From: Bradyrhizobium sediminis
Lineage (GTDB): Bacteria; Pseudomonadota; Alphaproteobacteria; Rhizobiales; Xanthobacteraceae
Direction: 5' to 3'
Length of the DNA: 64,000 bases
Assembly (NCBI RefSeq): GCF_018736105.1
Contig: NZ_CP076135.1
Span: 2,230,001 to 2,294,000 of the forward strand
This document shows, piece after piece, positions 44,499 through 53,281 of the stretch. The position numbers and the translations under genes were made by a program. Under the pieces are notes generated by a model that made no database searches, was not told where the DNA came from, and saw nothing but the letters and a program-made list of their open reading frames with translations. How positions within the stretch are numbered: position 1 is the first letter of the stretch; each line of letters starts with the position of its first letter.

Positions 44499-44633
44499 TC
44501 ACCGCCGTCGTCCCGGCCTTGAGCCGGGACCCATCACCCAAGACATGATGTTGCGCTCGGCTGGAGCGGCAGTCTTTTTTAGAAATGCGCGGCGGTGGCT
44601 ATGGATCCCTGCTTCGCAGGGATGACGGAGAGG
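44499..44633. repeat. Mosaic intergenic palindromes
   Basis: Two hairpins occur: GTCCCGGC/GCCGGGAC at 44510-44530 and ATCCCTGC/GCAGGGAT at 44605-44623, bounded by CGTCGTCCC on the left and GGATGACGG on the right. The CGTC(G/A)T...GATGACG frame is also present at 54,884, so they belong to one repeat family. Confidence 0.6.
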
Positions 44634-44639
44634 GTGCAT

Positions 44640-45539
44640 TTACGCCTGGATCCATTCCGCCGCCCCGCGCCACAGCGTGTCGCGGTGCTCGGGGCGGAAG
44701 AAGCCGAAATGGCCGATCCTGGTGACGCCGATGTCGGCGGGCTTGATGGTCAGGATCTCCGGCTCGATTGCCGTAAATCCTGAACACAGCAATCCGACCG
44801 CCGGCCGCGTCGCCCAGGGATCGTCGGAGAAGCACAGCGCGCGCAGCGCGCCCTTGTAGTTGGCGAAATTCGACAGGCCCGGCAGCTTGGGATCGGTGAA
44901 CAGATAGCGCTCGCTCATGACCCAGGAGGCCCATTGCTCGAACACGCCTTTCGGCAGGTCCTCGCCGAGACCGGTCCAGCCGGGCGCATAGCCCATCAGC
45001 CGGGTGAGGGGGAGGCCGACGAATTTCAGCATGGCATAGACGCGGTAGTTCTCCGGCGGGGCCATCAGCTTCCAGTAGCCGGCTTGCGCCGCGATGAAGA
45101 GCGTGCGCGAGACCTCGGTGTTGTTGGCGAGCAGCCCCAGCGCCTGGCCGCCGAAGGAATGGCCGACGAAGTTGAGCGGCAGGGTGTGGTAGCGCTCGCG
45201 CATCCAGGCCACCGCCGCGGTGACGTCCTTGCCGGCCCAGTCCGACATCGTGGCGTTGAAGCCGGCCAGCGACTTGGTCTGGTTGTAGCCGACCATGGCC
45301 TTCTGCCTGCTGTCGCCGATGCCGCGGTAGTCGTAGGTCAAGACCGCGCAGCCGCGGCGCGCCAGATAGCCGGCGAACTGCCGGTAGACCTTGCGCGGCG
45401 TCGCCGTAGCCGAATTGATCAGGACGGCATGGCTCTTCGCCCCCCGCGGCAAAAACAGCGTCGCCCCAAGCAGATACCCGTCGGTCGCAGGGAAGGTAAT
45501 GTCGTCGATGAAAACGTCGTCCAGCGCAGCCTCAGCCAC
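44640..45539 (-). CDS. Alpha/beta hydrolase
   Basis: GTG 45539 gives a 299-residue hydrolase; the longer open frame to 45695 adds cysteine/arginine-rich residues unlike the family. Seen are the oxyanion-side V-L-I-N-S-A-T-A-T-P, the D-Y-R-G-I-G-D-S strand end, the nucleophile elbow V-G-H-S-F-G-G-Q near 107 and a late His in R-I-G-H-F-G-F-F. The catalytic acid is probably the aspartate of I-K-P-A-D-I-G. It resembles cytoplasmic serine hydrolases of the YheT-like or lysophospholipase-like sort; substrate unknown. Confidence 0.8.
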   Translation of the reverse strand: MAEAALDDVFIDDITFPATDGYLLGATLFLPRGAKSHAVLINSATATPRKVYRQFAGYLARRGCAVLTYDYRGIGDSRQKAMVGYNQTKSLAGFNATMSDWAGKDVTAAVAWMRERYHTLPLNFVGHSFGGQALGLLANNTEVSRTLFIAAQAGYWKLMAPPENYRVYAMLKFVGLPLTRLMGYAPGWTGLGEDLPKGVFEQWASWVMSERYLFTDPKLPGLSNFANYKGALRALCFSDDPWATRPAVGLLCSGFTAIEPEILTIKPADIGVTRIGHFGFFRPEHRDTLWRGAAEWIQA

Positions 45540-45805
45540 CGATTTCCCCCGGCCTTCTTGGTTGCGCCAGCAAATGCGAATTCGGCTTTTGCCGCAAGGG
45601 GTTGTCTGGAGAACTTGAATTCGAGGTGGACGATCCGGAAAAGCAGTACGGAACCTTGCGAAAAGATCGTGCCCGAACAAAAGGATAGGGCGCAACGGCT
45701 GTCATCGACGGTGATCGCGCTCTGGCGGTTCTTCAACAGCCTGTGTATAACCCGGCCCTTCGGCTACCTGCCATAAGTAGCGGTTTTTGCTCAGGAGTTA
45801 ACGTC

Positions 45806-47194
45806 ATGTCCGAGCGGTGGACACCCGATAGCTGGCGCGCCAAGCCGTCGCTGCAGATCCCGGAATATCCCGACGCCAAGGCGTTGGCGGATGTCGAGGC
45901 GCAGCTCGCCACGTTTCCGCCGCTGGTCTTTGCCGGTGAGGCCCGCAACCTGAAAAAGGCGCTCGGGCGCGTCGCCAAGGGCGAGGCGTTCCTGCTGCAG
46001 GGCGGCGACTGCGCGGAGAGTTTTGCCGAGCATGGCGCCAACAACATCCGCGATTTCTTCCGCGTGCTGCTGCAGATGGCCGTGGTTTTGACCTATGCCG
46101 GCGCGCTGCCTGTCGTGAAGGTCGGCCGCATCGCCGGCCAGTTCGCCAAGCCGCGTTCGTCGCCGACCGAAAAGATCGACGGCGTCGAGCTGCCGAGCTA
46201 CCGCGGCGACATCGTCAACGACATTGCCTTCACGCGGGAGGCGCGCACCCCCGATCCGCAGCGTCAGTTGATGGCCTACCGCCAGTCGGCGGCGACGCTC
46301 AACCTGCTGCGGGCGTTCGCCACCGGCGGTTTTGCCAATCTCGGCAGCGTGCATCAGTGGATGCTCGGCTTCCTCAAGGATTCCCCGCAGTCGCGCCGTT
46401 ACAAGGAACTGGCCGACCGCATCTCGGACGCGCTGAACTTCATGCGCGCCTGCGGGCTCGACCTGGAAAGCCACCCGGAGCTGCGCGCCACCGATTTCTA
46501 CACCAGCCATGAGGCGCTGCTGCTCGGCTACGAGCAGGCCTTCACCCGGGTCGATTCCACCACCGGTGACTGGTACGCCACCTCGGGCCACATGATCTGG
46601 ATCGGCGACCGCACCCGCCAGCTCGATCACGGCCATGTCGAATATTTCCGCGGCATCAAGAATCCGATCGGGCTGAAATGCGGTCCCTCGCTGAAGCCGG
46701 ACGAGCTGTTGAAGCTGATCGACATCCTCAATCCGGATAACGAAGCCGGACGGCTGACGCTGATCAACCGTTTCGGCTCCGACAAGATCGGCGATCACCT
46801 GCCGGGGCTGATCCGCGCCGTGCAGCGCGAGGGCCGCGTCGTGGTGTGGTCGTGCGATCCGATGCACGGCAACACCATTTCCTCGACGTCGGGCTACAAG
46901 ACCCGGCCGTTCGACCGCATTCTGTCGGAAGTGAAGTCGTTCTTCACCATCCACGCCGCCGAAGGCACCCACGCCGGCGGCGTCCATCTTGAAATGACCG
47001 GGCAGGACGTCACCGAATGCATCGGCGGCGCGCGCGCCATCACCCAAGAGGATCTCAGCGATCGCTATCACACCGTGTGCGATCCCCGCCTCAATGCCGA
47101 GCAGTCGATCGACATGGCCTTCCTGATCGCCGAACTGCTCAAGCAGGAACGCGCCGGCAAGGCGCAGCCGATGCCGGCCGCAGCAGGACTCTGA
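45806..47194 (+). CDS. 3-deoxy-7-phosphoheptulonate synthase, class II
   Basis: The 462-residue enzyme condenses PEP and erythrose 4-phosphate at the entry of the shikimate pathway. The class II (plant-like) form is shown by W-T-P-D-S-W-R near the start, [11 protein letters not shown] with the metal Cys, [22 protein letters not shown] and [18 protein letters not shown] 45806 was preferred to the in-frame ATG at 45743 because it has an AGGAGTTAACGTC site. dgkA follows 1 nt after the stop. Confidence 0.95.
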   Translation: MSERWTPDSWRAKPSLQIPEYPDAKALADVEAQLATFPPLVFAGEARNLKKALGRVAKGEAFLLQGGDCAESFAEHGANNIRDFFRVLLQMAVVLTYAGALPVVKVGRIAGQFAKPRSSPTEKIDGVELPSYRGDIVNDIAFTREARTPDPQRQLMAYRQSAATLNLLRAFATGGFANLGSVHQWMLGFLKDSPQSRRYKELADRISDALNFMRACGLDLESHPELRATDFYTSHEALLLGYEQAFTRVDSTTGDWYATSGHMIWIGDRTRQLDHGHVEYFRGIKNPIGLKCGPSLKPDELLKLIDILNPDNEAGRLTLINRFGSDKIGDHLPGLIRAVQREGRVVVWSCDPMHGNTISSTSGYKTRPFDRILSEVKSFFTIHAAEGTHAGGVHLEMTGQDVTECIGGARAITQEDLSDRYHTVCDPRLNAEQSIDMAFLIAELLKQERAGKAQPMPAAAGL

Positions 47195-47195
47195 T

Positions 47196-47549
47196 TTGCT
47201 GCGGTTCTGGCGGGCCACCATCAATACGCGCAACGGCCTCGCCTTTGCCATCCGCTCGGAGCAGGCGGTGCGCGAGGAGATCGCGGCGCTGACGCTGGCC
47301 TTGCCGCTGGCGTGGTTGATCGGCGTCACCACCATGCGCAGCGTCGAACTGGTCGCCGCCGTCGCTCTGGTGCTGGTGGTCGAACTGCTCAACACCGCGA
47401 TCGAAAAGCTCGCCGACCGGCTCACCACCGACCATGATCCGCAGATCGGCCAGGTCAAGGACATGGGCTCGGCGGCGGTCGGCGTCGCGCTGGTCATGGC
47501 CGGCCTGTTCTGGCTGTTCGCCATCGCCGAACGCATGGGCGTGATCTGA
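47196..47549 (+). CDS. dgkA: Diacylglycerol kinase DgkA
   Basis: A TTG at 47196, one base after the DAHP synthase stop, opens a 117-residue trimeric membrane kinase with three helices. The active-site E-L-L-N-T-A-I-E-K and the K-D-M-G-S-A-A-V motifs are intact. It phosphorylates diacylglycerol from membrane-derived glucan or lipid turnover. Translation is probably coupled to the gene before it. Confidence 0.9.
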   Translation: MLRFWRATINTRNGLAFAIRSEQAVREEIAALTLALPLAWLIGVTTMRSVELVAAVALVLVVELLNTAIEKLADRLTTDHDPQIGQVKDMGSAAVGVALVMAGLFWLFAIAERMGVI

Positions 47550-47594
47550 AAGCATGCGATTGCAGTTTGGGCTTGTGCAGGGCACCATCGGCAA

Positions 47595-49346
47595 ATGACC
47601 GAACCTCAGTTCAAGATCACGCTGGCGCAGTTGAACCCGATCGTCGGCGACGTCGAGGGCAACGCCGCCAAGGCGCGCGCCGCCCGCGCGCGGGCGACGG
47701 CTGATGGCGCCGATTTGCTGGTACTGCCGGAACTGTTCATCTGCGGCTATCCGCCGGAAGACCTGGTCCTGAAACCGGCGCTGCAGTCGGCCTGCCGCGC
47801 CGCCGTCGAGGCGCTGGCGCGCGAGACCGGCGATGGCGGCCCGGCGGTGCTGATCGGCAGTCCCTGGGTCGAGGACGGCAAGCTCTATAATGCCTGCGCG
47901 CTGCTCGACGGCGGCCGCATCGCCGCCATCCGTTACAAGGCCAATCTGCCGAACTACGGCGTGTTCGACGAAAAGCGCCTGTTCGCGCGCGGCCCCGCCG
48001 CGGGCCCGGTAACGATCCGCGGCATCCGGGTCGGCGTTCCCATCTGCGAGGACATTTGGCTCGAGGAGTCCGAGGACTACGAGAACGTCGTCGAATGTCT
48101 GGCCGAGACCGGGGCGGAAATCCTTGTGGTGCCCAACGGTTCGCCCTATGCGCGCGACAAGAACGATCTGCGGCTGTCGATCGCGGTCGCCCGCGTCACC
48201 GAAAGCGGGCTGCCTCTGGTCTATCTCAACCAGATCGGCGGACAGGACGAACTGGTGTTCGACGGCGCCTCGTTCGCGCTGAACGGCGATCTGTCGGTCG
48301 CGGCGCAATTGCCAGCGTTCGAGGAGAACATCACGACCCTGCGCTGGCGCAAGACCGACGCCGGCTGGCGCTGCGACGGGCCGGTGGCGCCTGTCGTCGA
48401 CGGCGACAAGGGCGATTATGCGGCCTGCGTGCTCGGCTTGCGCGATTACGTCGGCAAGAACGGATTTCCCGGCGTGCTGCTCGGCGTCTCCGGCGGCATC
48501 GATTCGGCGCTGTGCGCGGCGATCGCGGTCGACGCGCTCGGCGCCGACCGGGTTCGTGGCGTGATGCTGCCGTTTCGTTTTACCGCCCAGGTGTCGCTCG
48601 ACGACGCGGCGAAACTCTCCAAGGCGCTCGGCATCCGCTACGAGGTGCTGCCGATCGCGCCGGCGGTGAACGGCTTCGAGGAAATCCTGTCGAAAACCTT
48701 CGCCGGCCTGCCGCGCGACATCACCGAAGAGAATCTGCAGGCGCGCGCGCGCGGCACGCTGTTGATGGCAATCAGCAACAAGACCGGCGCGATGGTGGTC
48801 ACGACCGGCAACAAGTCGGAAATGTCGGTCGGCTACGCCACGATCTATGGCGACATGAACGGCGGCTTCAATCCGATCAAGGACATCTACAAGACCGAGG
48901 TGTTCCGGCTCTCCACTTTGCGCAATTCATGGAAGCCGGACGGGGCGCTCGGCCCTTCGGGCGAAGTGATCCCGGTCAACATCATCACCCGGCCGCCGAC
49001 GGCTGAATTGCGCGAAAACCAGACCGACCAGGATTCGCTGCCGCCCTACGACATGCTCGACGCCATCCTCGAGGGGCTGGTCGAGCGCGAGGAGCCGCTG
49101 GCTGACATCATTGCCGCCGGCTTCGACGCGGCCGTGGTGACGCGGATCGATCGGCTGCTCAACGTCGCCGAATACAAGCGGCGGCAGGCCGCTCCCGGCG
49201 TCAAGGTCACGCAGAAGAATTTCGGCCGGGATCGCCGCTATCCCATTACCAACCGTTTTCGCGATACCGGCAAGGCGTTGCCGCAACCGGACGACGCGCT
49301 GCTGTCGCGCGCAGCCCGCGGATCGGCGGAGGCGTTCGAGGGGTAG
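47595..49346 (+). CDS. nadE: Glutamine-dependent NAD+ synthetase
   Basis: At 583 residues this is the two-domain form. The glutaminase part (1 to about 270) has L-P-E-L-F-I-C-G-Y (Glu), R-Y-K-A-N-L-P-N-Y-G (Lys) and G-V-P-I-C-E-D-I-W (Cys nucleophile). The synthetase part has the pyrophosphatase loop G-V-S-G-G-I-D-S-A near 300 and G-N-K-S-E-M-S-V-G-Y-A-T-x-Y-G-D. It makes NAD from nicotinate adenine dinucleotide, ATP and glutamine, so it ends the pathway fed by pncA and pncB of the left region. Confidence 0.95.
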   Translation: MTEPQFKITLAQLNPIVGDVEGNAAKARAARARATADGADLLVLPELFICGYPPEDLVLKPALQSACRAAVEALARETGDGGPAVLIGSPWVEDGKLYNACALLDGGRIAAIRYKANLPNYGVFDEKRLFARGPAAGPVTIRGIRVGVPICEDIWLEESEDYENVVECLAETGAEILVVPNGSPYARDKNDLRLSIAVARVTESGLPLVYLNQIGGQDELVFDGASFALNGDLSVAAQLPAFEENITTLRWRKTDAGWRCDGPVAPVVDGDKGDYAACVLGLRDYVGKNGFPGVLLGVSGGIDSALCAAIAVDALGADRVRGVMLPFRFTAQVSLDDAAKLSKALGIRYEVLPIAPAVNGFEEILSKTFAGLPRDITEENLQARARGTLLMAISNKTGAMVVTTGNKSEMSVGYATIYGDMNGGFNPIKDIYKTEVFRLSTLRNSWKPDGALGPSGEVIPVNIITRPPTAELRENQTDQDSLPPYDMLDAILEGLVEREEPLADIIAAGFDAAVVTRIDRLLNVAEYKRRQAAPGVKVTQKNFGRDRRYPITNRFRDTGKALPQPDDALLSRAARGSAEAFEG

Positions 49347-49369
49347 GACTATCGTATCGGATAAAGGCC

Positions 49370-50509
49370 TTAACGCGCAGGGATGAAGGTCGGCCCCACC
49401 GAACGGATCGGCTTGTTGTCCGGAGTGGTGCCTGCCGTCGCCGCCGTGCTGGCCGGAGCGTTGGCCGCCGGCGCGGTGGCGGTCGTGGCTGCGGGGGCCG
49501 CACCCTTCTTGGCGTTGACCGCCTTCGGCGCAGGCGGCCGCGCCATCTTCTTCGCGCTCTCCTCGGTGACGATGATGTCGCCCTGCTGTTCGGCGGCGGC
49601 CTTGTCATCGACGGCTTTCAGCGCGTCCGACCAGGTCTGTCCGGCCGCCTTGCAGGCGCAGGACGGATTGAACTCGGTGCGGTATTTGAACGCATTCGGC
49701 AGCGCCGAATAAGGCTGGCCGCTGATCGAGACCGCCTGGTTCATGTCTTCGCCGGGATTGCGATAGGAAAACAGCGTCGCTTCCGTCGCTGGACACAGCG
49801 CCTTGCAGCTCTTCTCGTCATCCGGGAAGCGTGCCGGCACGGTGGCGAAGGAGACCGGGAAATAGGCGCCGTCGCAGGTACGCACACAGACGGTGCGATA
49901 GGTTCCGGATTGCGGCCCGAGATCGCCGGGGGGCGCATTGAGATTGCCCCTGTCGCCGAACAGATTTTCGAGGAAATTGCCGCCGTTGCGGGCGGCTGCG
50001 GCATATTGCGGCCCGCAATTGTTCTGGGCGAGCGCCGTCAACACGGAGCGGCGCTGGTTCTCGCGCTCGGAGCCGCCGAAGCCGCCGCCGCGCAGCCGTT
50101 CGAGGCTGGTGGTGATCTGGTCGAGATTGCCGCGCATCTGCTGGATCTGGTTGTTGACCGGACCGCATTGCGCCGACTGGCCCGAAAACAGCGAGAAAAA
50201 TCCGGAACTGTCGCAGCCCATGCGCTTGGCCTGCGAGGTGACGCGGTCGAGTTCGGCCTGCTGCCTGGAAGCGGCATCCTGGTAGCGGCGGATCTGCTCT
50301 TCCTTGGCGGGATCGCCGCTGCCGCCGCCGCGATCGATGCTCGCCAGTTGCGCCTCCAGCCGCGGGCACATCGGATTGACGGCGGCACCGCCCTGCGGCG
50401 GTCCCGGATTCACCTGGGCGAAGGCGTCAACGCCGAGCGCGGCCGCGCCGAGCAGCACGGCGCCGGCCAGAATCCGGCGGCAGAAGGGGGTAATCGGCGT
50501 TTCCAGCAT
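49370..50509 (-). CDS. Exported DUF2865 protein
   Basis: Starting at ATG 50509 (M-L-E-T-P-I-T-P), the 379-residue product has a signal sequence cleaved near A-F-A-Q. Conserved cysteines occur in P-M-C-P-R-L, M-G-C-D-S, N-N-C-G-P, V-C-V-R-T-C-D-G-A-Y-F-P and C-P-A-T-E-A, and the last third is an Ala/Thr-rich tail. DUF2865 is typical of Rhizobiales and may be a periplasmic or wall-linked factor; function unknown. It converges on nadE, 23 bp apart. Confidence 0.85.
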   Translation of the reverse strand: MLETPITPFCRRILAGAVLLGAAALGVDAFAQVNPGPPQGGAAVNPMCPRLEAQLASIDRGGGSGDPAKEEQIRRYQDAASRQQAELDRVTSQAKRMGCDSSGFFSLFSGQSAQCGPVNNQIQQMRGNLDQITTSLERLRGGGFGGSERENQRRSVLTALAQNNCGPQYAAAARNGGNFLENLFGDRGNLNAPPGDLGPQSGTYRTVCVRTCDGAYFPVSFATVPARFPDDEKSCKALCPATEATLFSYRNPGEDMNQAVSISGQPYSALPNAFKYRTEFNPSCACKAAGQTWSDALKAVDDKAAAEQQGDIIVTEESAKKMARPPAPKAVNAKKGAAPAATTATAPAANAPASTAATAGTTPDNKPIRSVGPTFIPAR

Positions 50510-50663
50510 ATCCGGCCAATGAGAAGCTAAACCGCGCAGGCCGATAGCACCGAAAAGCGCGGCCAACGCGGCCTGACATACCTGCTTCTCGGGGCAGCGT
50601 CACGTCGTTTCCGGGGCGCCGGTGTGGCGGAACTGGCCGCCAACCCGCCGGGGCAGGACGGCT

Positions 50664-50972
50664 TCAGCGCTGGCAGGTAATGGCGACGTATTCGTTGCAA
50701 CCGGCGTGGCTGCAATTGCCGCCGGCCGCCTTCGGGATAGCGCCGGTTACTTCGTCGGGATCGACCCGCCGGTACGACACGGCCTGGGCGAAATCCCGCG
50801 ACTGGCAATAGGAGCGGGCGGCGTGGGCGCCGCATTTTTCGCCCTTGGCGAGGCACTGGTCGACGCCGTAGCCGTCCGCCTGGTTGGCGATGATGAAGAC
50901 ACGGCTGTCGGCCGATGCGGCCGTCGCGGCGAGCAGGGAAAGACAGGTCAAGAGCGCTGACAGGGATCGCAT
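50664..50972 (-). CDS. Small secreted cysteine-containing protein
   Basis: Taking ATG 50972 (M-R-S-L-S-A-L-L-T), this 102-residue protein has a signal peptide cut near A-S-A and a mature part with six cysteines (Q-C-L, K-C-G, Y-C-Q, N-C-S, G-C-N, T-C-Q) that could form three disulfides. No family recognised. A TTAA-N6-TTAA sequence at 51,024 is one base short of a CtrA site. Confidence 0.7.
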   Translation of the reverse strand: MRSLSALLTCLSLLAATAASADSRVFIIANQADGYGVDQCLAKGEKCGAHAARSYCQSRDFAQAVSYRRVDPDEVTGAIPKAAGGNCSHAGCNEYVAITCQR

Positions 50973-51246
50973 GCTGCACCAAATGAATGAGGAAACGGCC
51001 CTCATTCGAATAAACTCAAAACGTTAAGAATGATTAACCATGGCGGGGCGGGCCGTTTGCCGGCCGAATCGGGCGTTTGCAAGGCCTTGACGGCGTCCCC
51101 CGGGCTGGCCCATGGTGTTTTTCATGAACGGTTTCCTCGCCATCTGCAGCATTTGCCGCGAGATTATGAGCTAGCGATTCGCTGGCTGAGGCCGTCTTTT
51201 CTCACACGAGATCACTGGACGCCCGGCCGCAAGGGACGGGATATCC

Positions 51247-52650
51247 ATGGATTTGCGCCTGTACGATACGTTGACCAAGGAAAAGCGGCCATTTGCGCCG
51301 CTCGATCCCAAGAACGTGCGCATGTATGTCTGCGGGCCGACGGTCTATGACTTCGCCCATATCGGCAATGCGCGCCCGGTCATCGTGTTCGACGTGCTGT
51401 TCCGTCTGCTGCGGCATGTTTATGGCGCCGGCCACGTCACCTATGTCCGCAACATCACCGACGTCGACGACAAGATCAACGATCGTGCGGCGCGGGATTT
51501 CCCCGGCCTGCCGCTGAACGAGGCGATCCGCAAGGTCACCGAGCAGACCGAAAAGCAGTTCCACGCTGATGTCGATGCGCTGGGCTGCCTGCGGCCGACG
51601 GTCGAGCCGCGCGCCACCGAGCATATCGCGGAAATGCGCGACATCATCGAGCGGCTGGTGCAGGGCGGCTTCGCCTATGTCGCCGAGGACCACGTGCTGT
51701 TCTCGCCGCAGGCGATGAATGCCGCGAATTCGGTGTTGCCGCGCTACGGCGCGCTCGCCAACCGCTCGCTCGACGAGATGATCGCCGGCGCCCGCGTCGA
51801 TGTCGCGCCCTACAAGCGCGACGCCACCGACTTCGTGCTGTGGAAGCCGTCGAAACCGGGCGAGCCGTCATGGCCGTCGCCGTCGGGCATCAAGGCGCAA
51901 GGCCGTCCGGGCTGGCACATCGAGTGCTCGGCGATGGCGTGGAAGCACCTCGGCGAGCAGTTCGACATCCACGGCGGCGGCATCGACCTGGTGTTTCCGC
52001 ATCACGAGAACGAACTCGCGCAGAGCACTTGCGCCTTTCACGCCGACCGCATGGCCAATGTCTGGATGCACAACGGCTTCCTGCAGGTCGAAAGCGAGAA
52101 GATGTCGAAAAGTCTCGGCAACTTCATCACCATCAGGGAATCCCTGGCGGATTGGCCGGGCGAGGTGCTGCGCCTCAATATGTTGAAGACGCATTATCGC
52201 TCGCCGATCGACTGGACCTCGAAGAACCTCGAAGAGAGCGCGAAGACGCTCGATGACTGGTACGCCATTGCCGCCGACGTCAAATCCGACCGGCCATCCG
52301 ATGCCGTCATCGCAGCGCTTTCGGACGATCTGAACACGCCGCAGATGATCGCCTCGCTGCACGGCCTGCGCAATGCGGCGGCATCCGGCAACGAGCGCGA
52401 CCGCGGCGAGTTCGCTGCGACGCTGCGGCTGCTCGGTTTCCTGTCCGAGAGCGCAGCGCAATGGAAGGGCCGGAAGCAGCAGGCGAGCGGCGTCGATGCA
52501 AGACAGATCGATGGCTTGATCTCCGATCGCGCCGCCGCGCGCGCTCGCAAGGATTTCAGGGAATCGGATCGGATCCGCGATGAACTGGCCGCCATGGGCG
52601 TCGTCATCAAGGATTCCAAGGAAGGCACCACATGGGAGATCGCGCGATGA
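51247..52650 (+). CDS. cysS: Cysteinyl-tRNA synthetase
   Basis: The 467-residue class I synthetase has the zinc/substrate start [15 protein letters not shown] (HIGH motif as H-I-G-N) near 29-43, W-H-I-E-C-S-A-M and H-H-E-N-E zinc ligands near 220-255, and K-M-S-K-S-L-G-N near 285. Length is normal for bacteria. The last codon overlaps the start of a 37-residue membrane peptide gene, so cysS heads a chain of overlapping genes ending in cimA. Confidence 0.96.
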   Translation: MDLRLYDTLTKEKRPFAPLDPKNVRMYVCGPTVYDFAHIGNARPVIVFDVLFRLLRHVYGAGHVTYVRNITDVDDKINDRAARDFPGLPLNEAIRKVTEQTEKQFHADVDALGCLRPTVEPRATEHIAEMRDIIERLVQGGFAYVAEDHVLFSPQAMNAANSVLPRYGALANRSLDEMIAGARVDVAPYKRDATDFVLWKPSKPGEPSWPSPSGIKAQGRPGWHIECSAMAWKHLGEQFDIHGGGIDLVFPHHENELAQSTCAFHADRMANVWMHNGFLQVESEKMSKSLGNFITIRESLADWPGEVLRLNMLKTHYRSPIDWTSKNLEESAKTLDDWYAIAADVKSDRPSDAVIAALSDDLNTPQMIASLHGLRNAAASGNERDRGEFAATLRLLGFLSESAAQWKGRKQQASGVDARQIDGLISDRAAARARKDFRESDRIRDELAAMGVVIKDSKEGTTWEIAR

Positions 52651-52760
52651 CCAAGCCCGATACGCCGTTTCCAAAGCACTGGTTCTATTATATCGCGCTG
52701 AAGATCCTGCTGATTGCCGCCGCCGTGGCGCTGGCCCTGAAGCTGTACGGCATGTGGTGA
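52647..52760 (+). CDS. 37-residue single-pass membrane peptide
   Basis: ATG 52647 overlaps the cysS stop (ATGA), and its own stop overlaps the GTG start of the next gene (GTGA). The product begins [15 protein letters not shown] and has a single Ala/Leu/Ile-rich helix followed by K-L-Y-G-M-W. Exact overlaps on both sides and the clean helix argue that it is translated. Function unknown. Confidence 0.65.
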   Translation: MTKPDTPFPKHWFYYIALKILLIAAAVALALKLYGMW

Positions 52761-53281
52761 ATATTGCGATGGGACAGACGTTGCCCAAACCCGCGTTGCG
52801 GCCGTTTCTCGACGAGGATACGCCGGTGCTGGCGGCGATCTTCGCCGCTGCTATCGCCGAATTGACCGGCGATGACTACAGCGAAGCGCAGCAGCAAGCC
52901 TGGGCCAGCGCCGCCGAGGACGAGGAGCAATTCGGCAAGCGTCTGGCGGGTACGCTCACGCTGATCGCCACGCTGCAGGGGTCGCCGGTCGGCTTTGCCT
53001 CGCTGAAAGGCGCCGACCATATCGACATGCTCTATGTTCACCCGGGCGCGGTCGGGCAGGGCGTCGCCGCGACGCTGTGCGATGCGCTGGAAAAACTCGC
53101 CGGCGGCCGCGGCGCCAAGAACCTAACCGTCGACGCCAGCGACAGCGCGCTGGATTTCTTCGCCAGGCGCGGCTACGTCGCCAAACAGCGCAACACCGTC
53201 ACCGTCAACGGCGAGTGGCTGGCCAACACCACGATGCAGAAGACGCTTGTCCAAGGGGCTGCGCCGGGAGCTTCCACATGA
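52757..53281 (+). CDS. GNAT-family N-acetyltransferase
   Basis: I take GTG 52757, which overlaps the stop of the peptide gene; ATG 52769 is an alternative. The 174-residue protein has a GNAT core: L-R-P-F-L-D-E-D-T-P at the start, V-G-F-A-S-L-K-G, the strand-4 I-D-M-L-Y-V-H-P and the acetyl-CoA loop G-A-V-G-Q-G-V-A-A-T-L (Q/R-x-x-G-x-G/A like), then F-F-A-R-R-G-Y. Substrate unknown. The stop overlaps cimA by 4 bp. Confidence 0.85.
   Translation: MNIAMGQTLPKPALRPFLDEDTPVLAAIFAAAIAELTGDDYSEAQQQAWASAAEDEEQFGKRLAGTLTLIATLQGSPVGFASLKGADHIDMLYVHPGAVGQGVAATLCDALEKLAGGRGAKNLTVDASDSALDFFARRGYVAKQRNTVTVNGEWLANTTMQKTLVQGAAPGAST

Noticed and set aside
45791..47536. Long minus-strand frame opposite the DAHP synthase and dgkA genes
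   Set aside because: No family features; both plus-strand genes are complete.
51024..51037. TTAAGAATGATTAA as a CtrA site before the secreted protein gene
   Set aside because: The spacer is 6 nt, not 7; without binding data it is not called.
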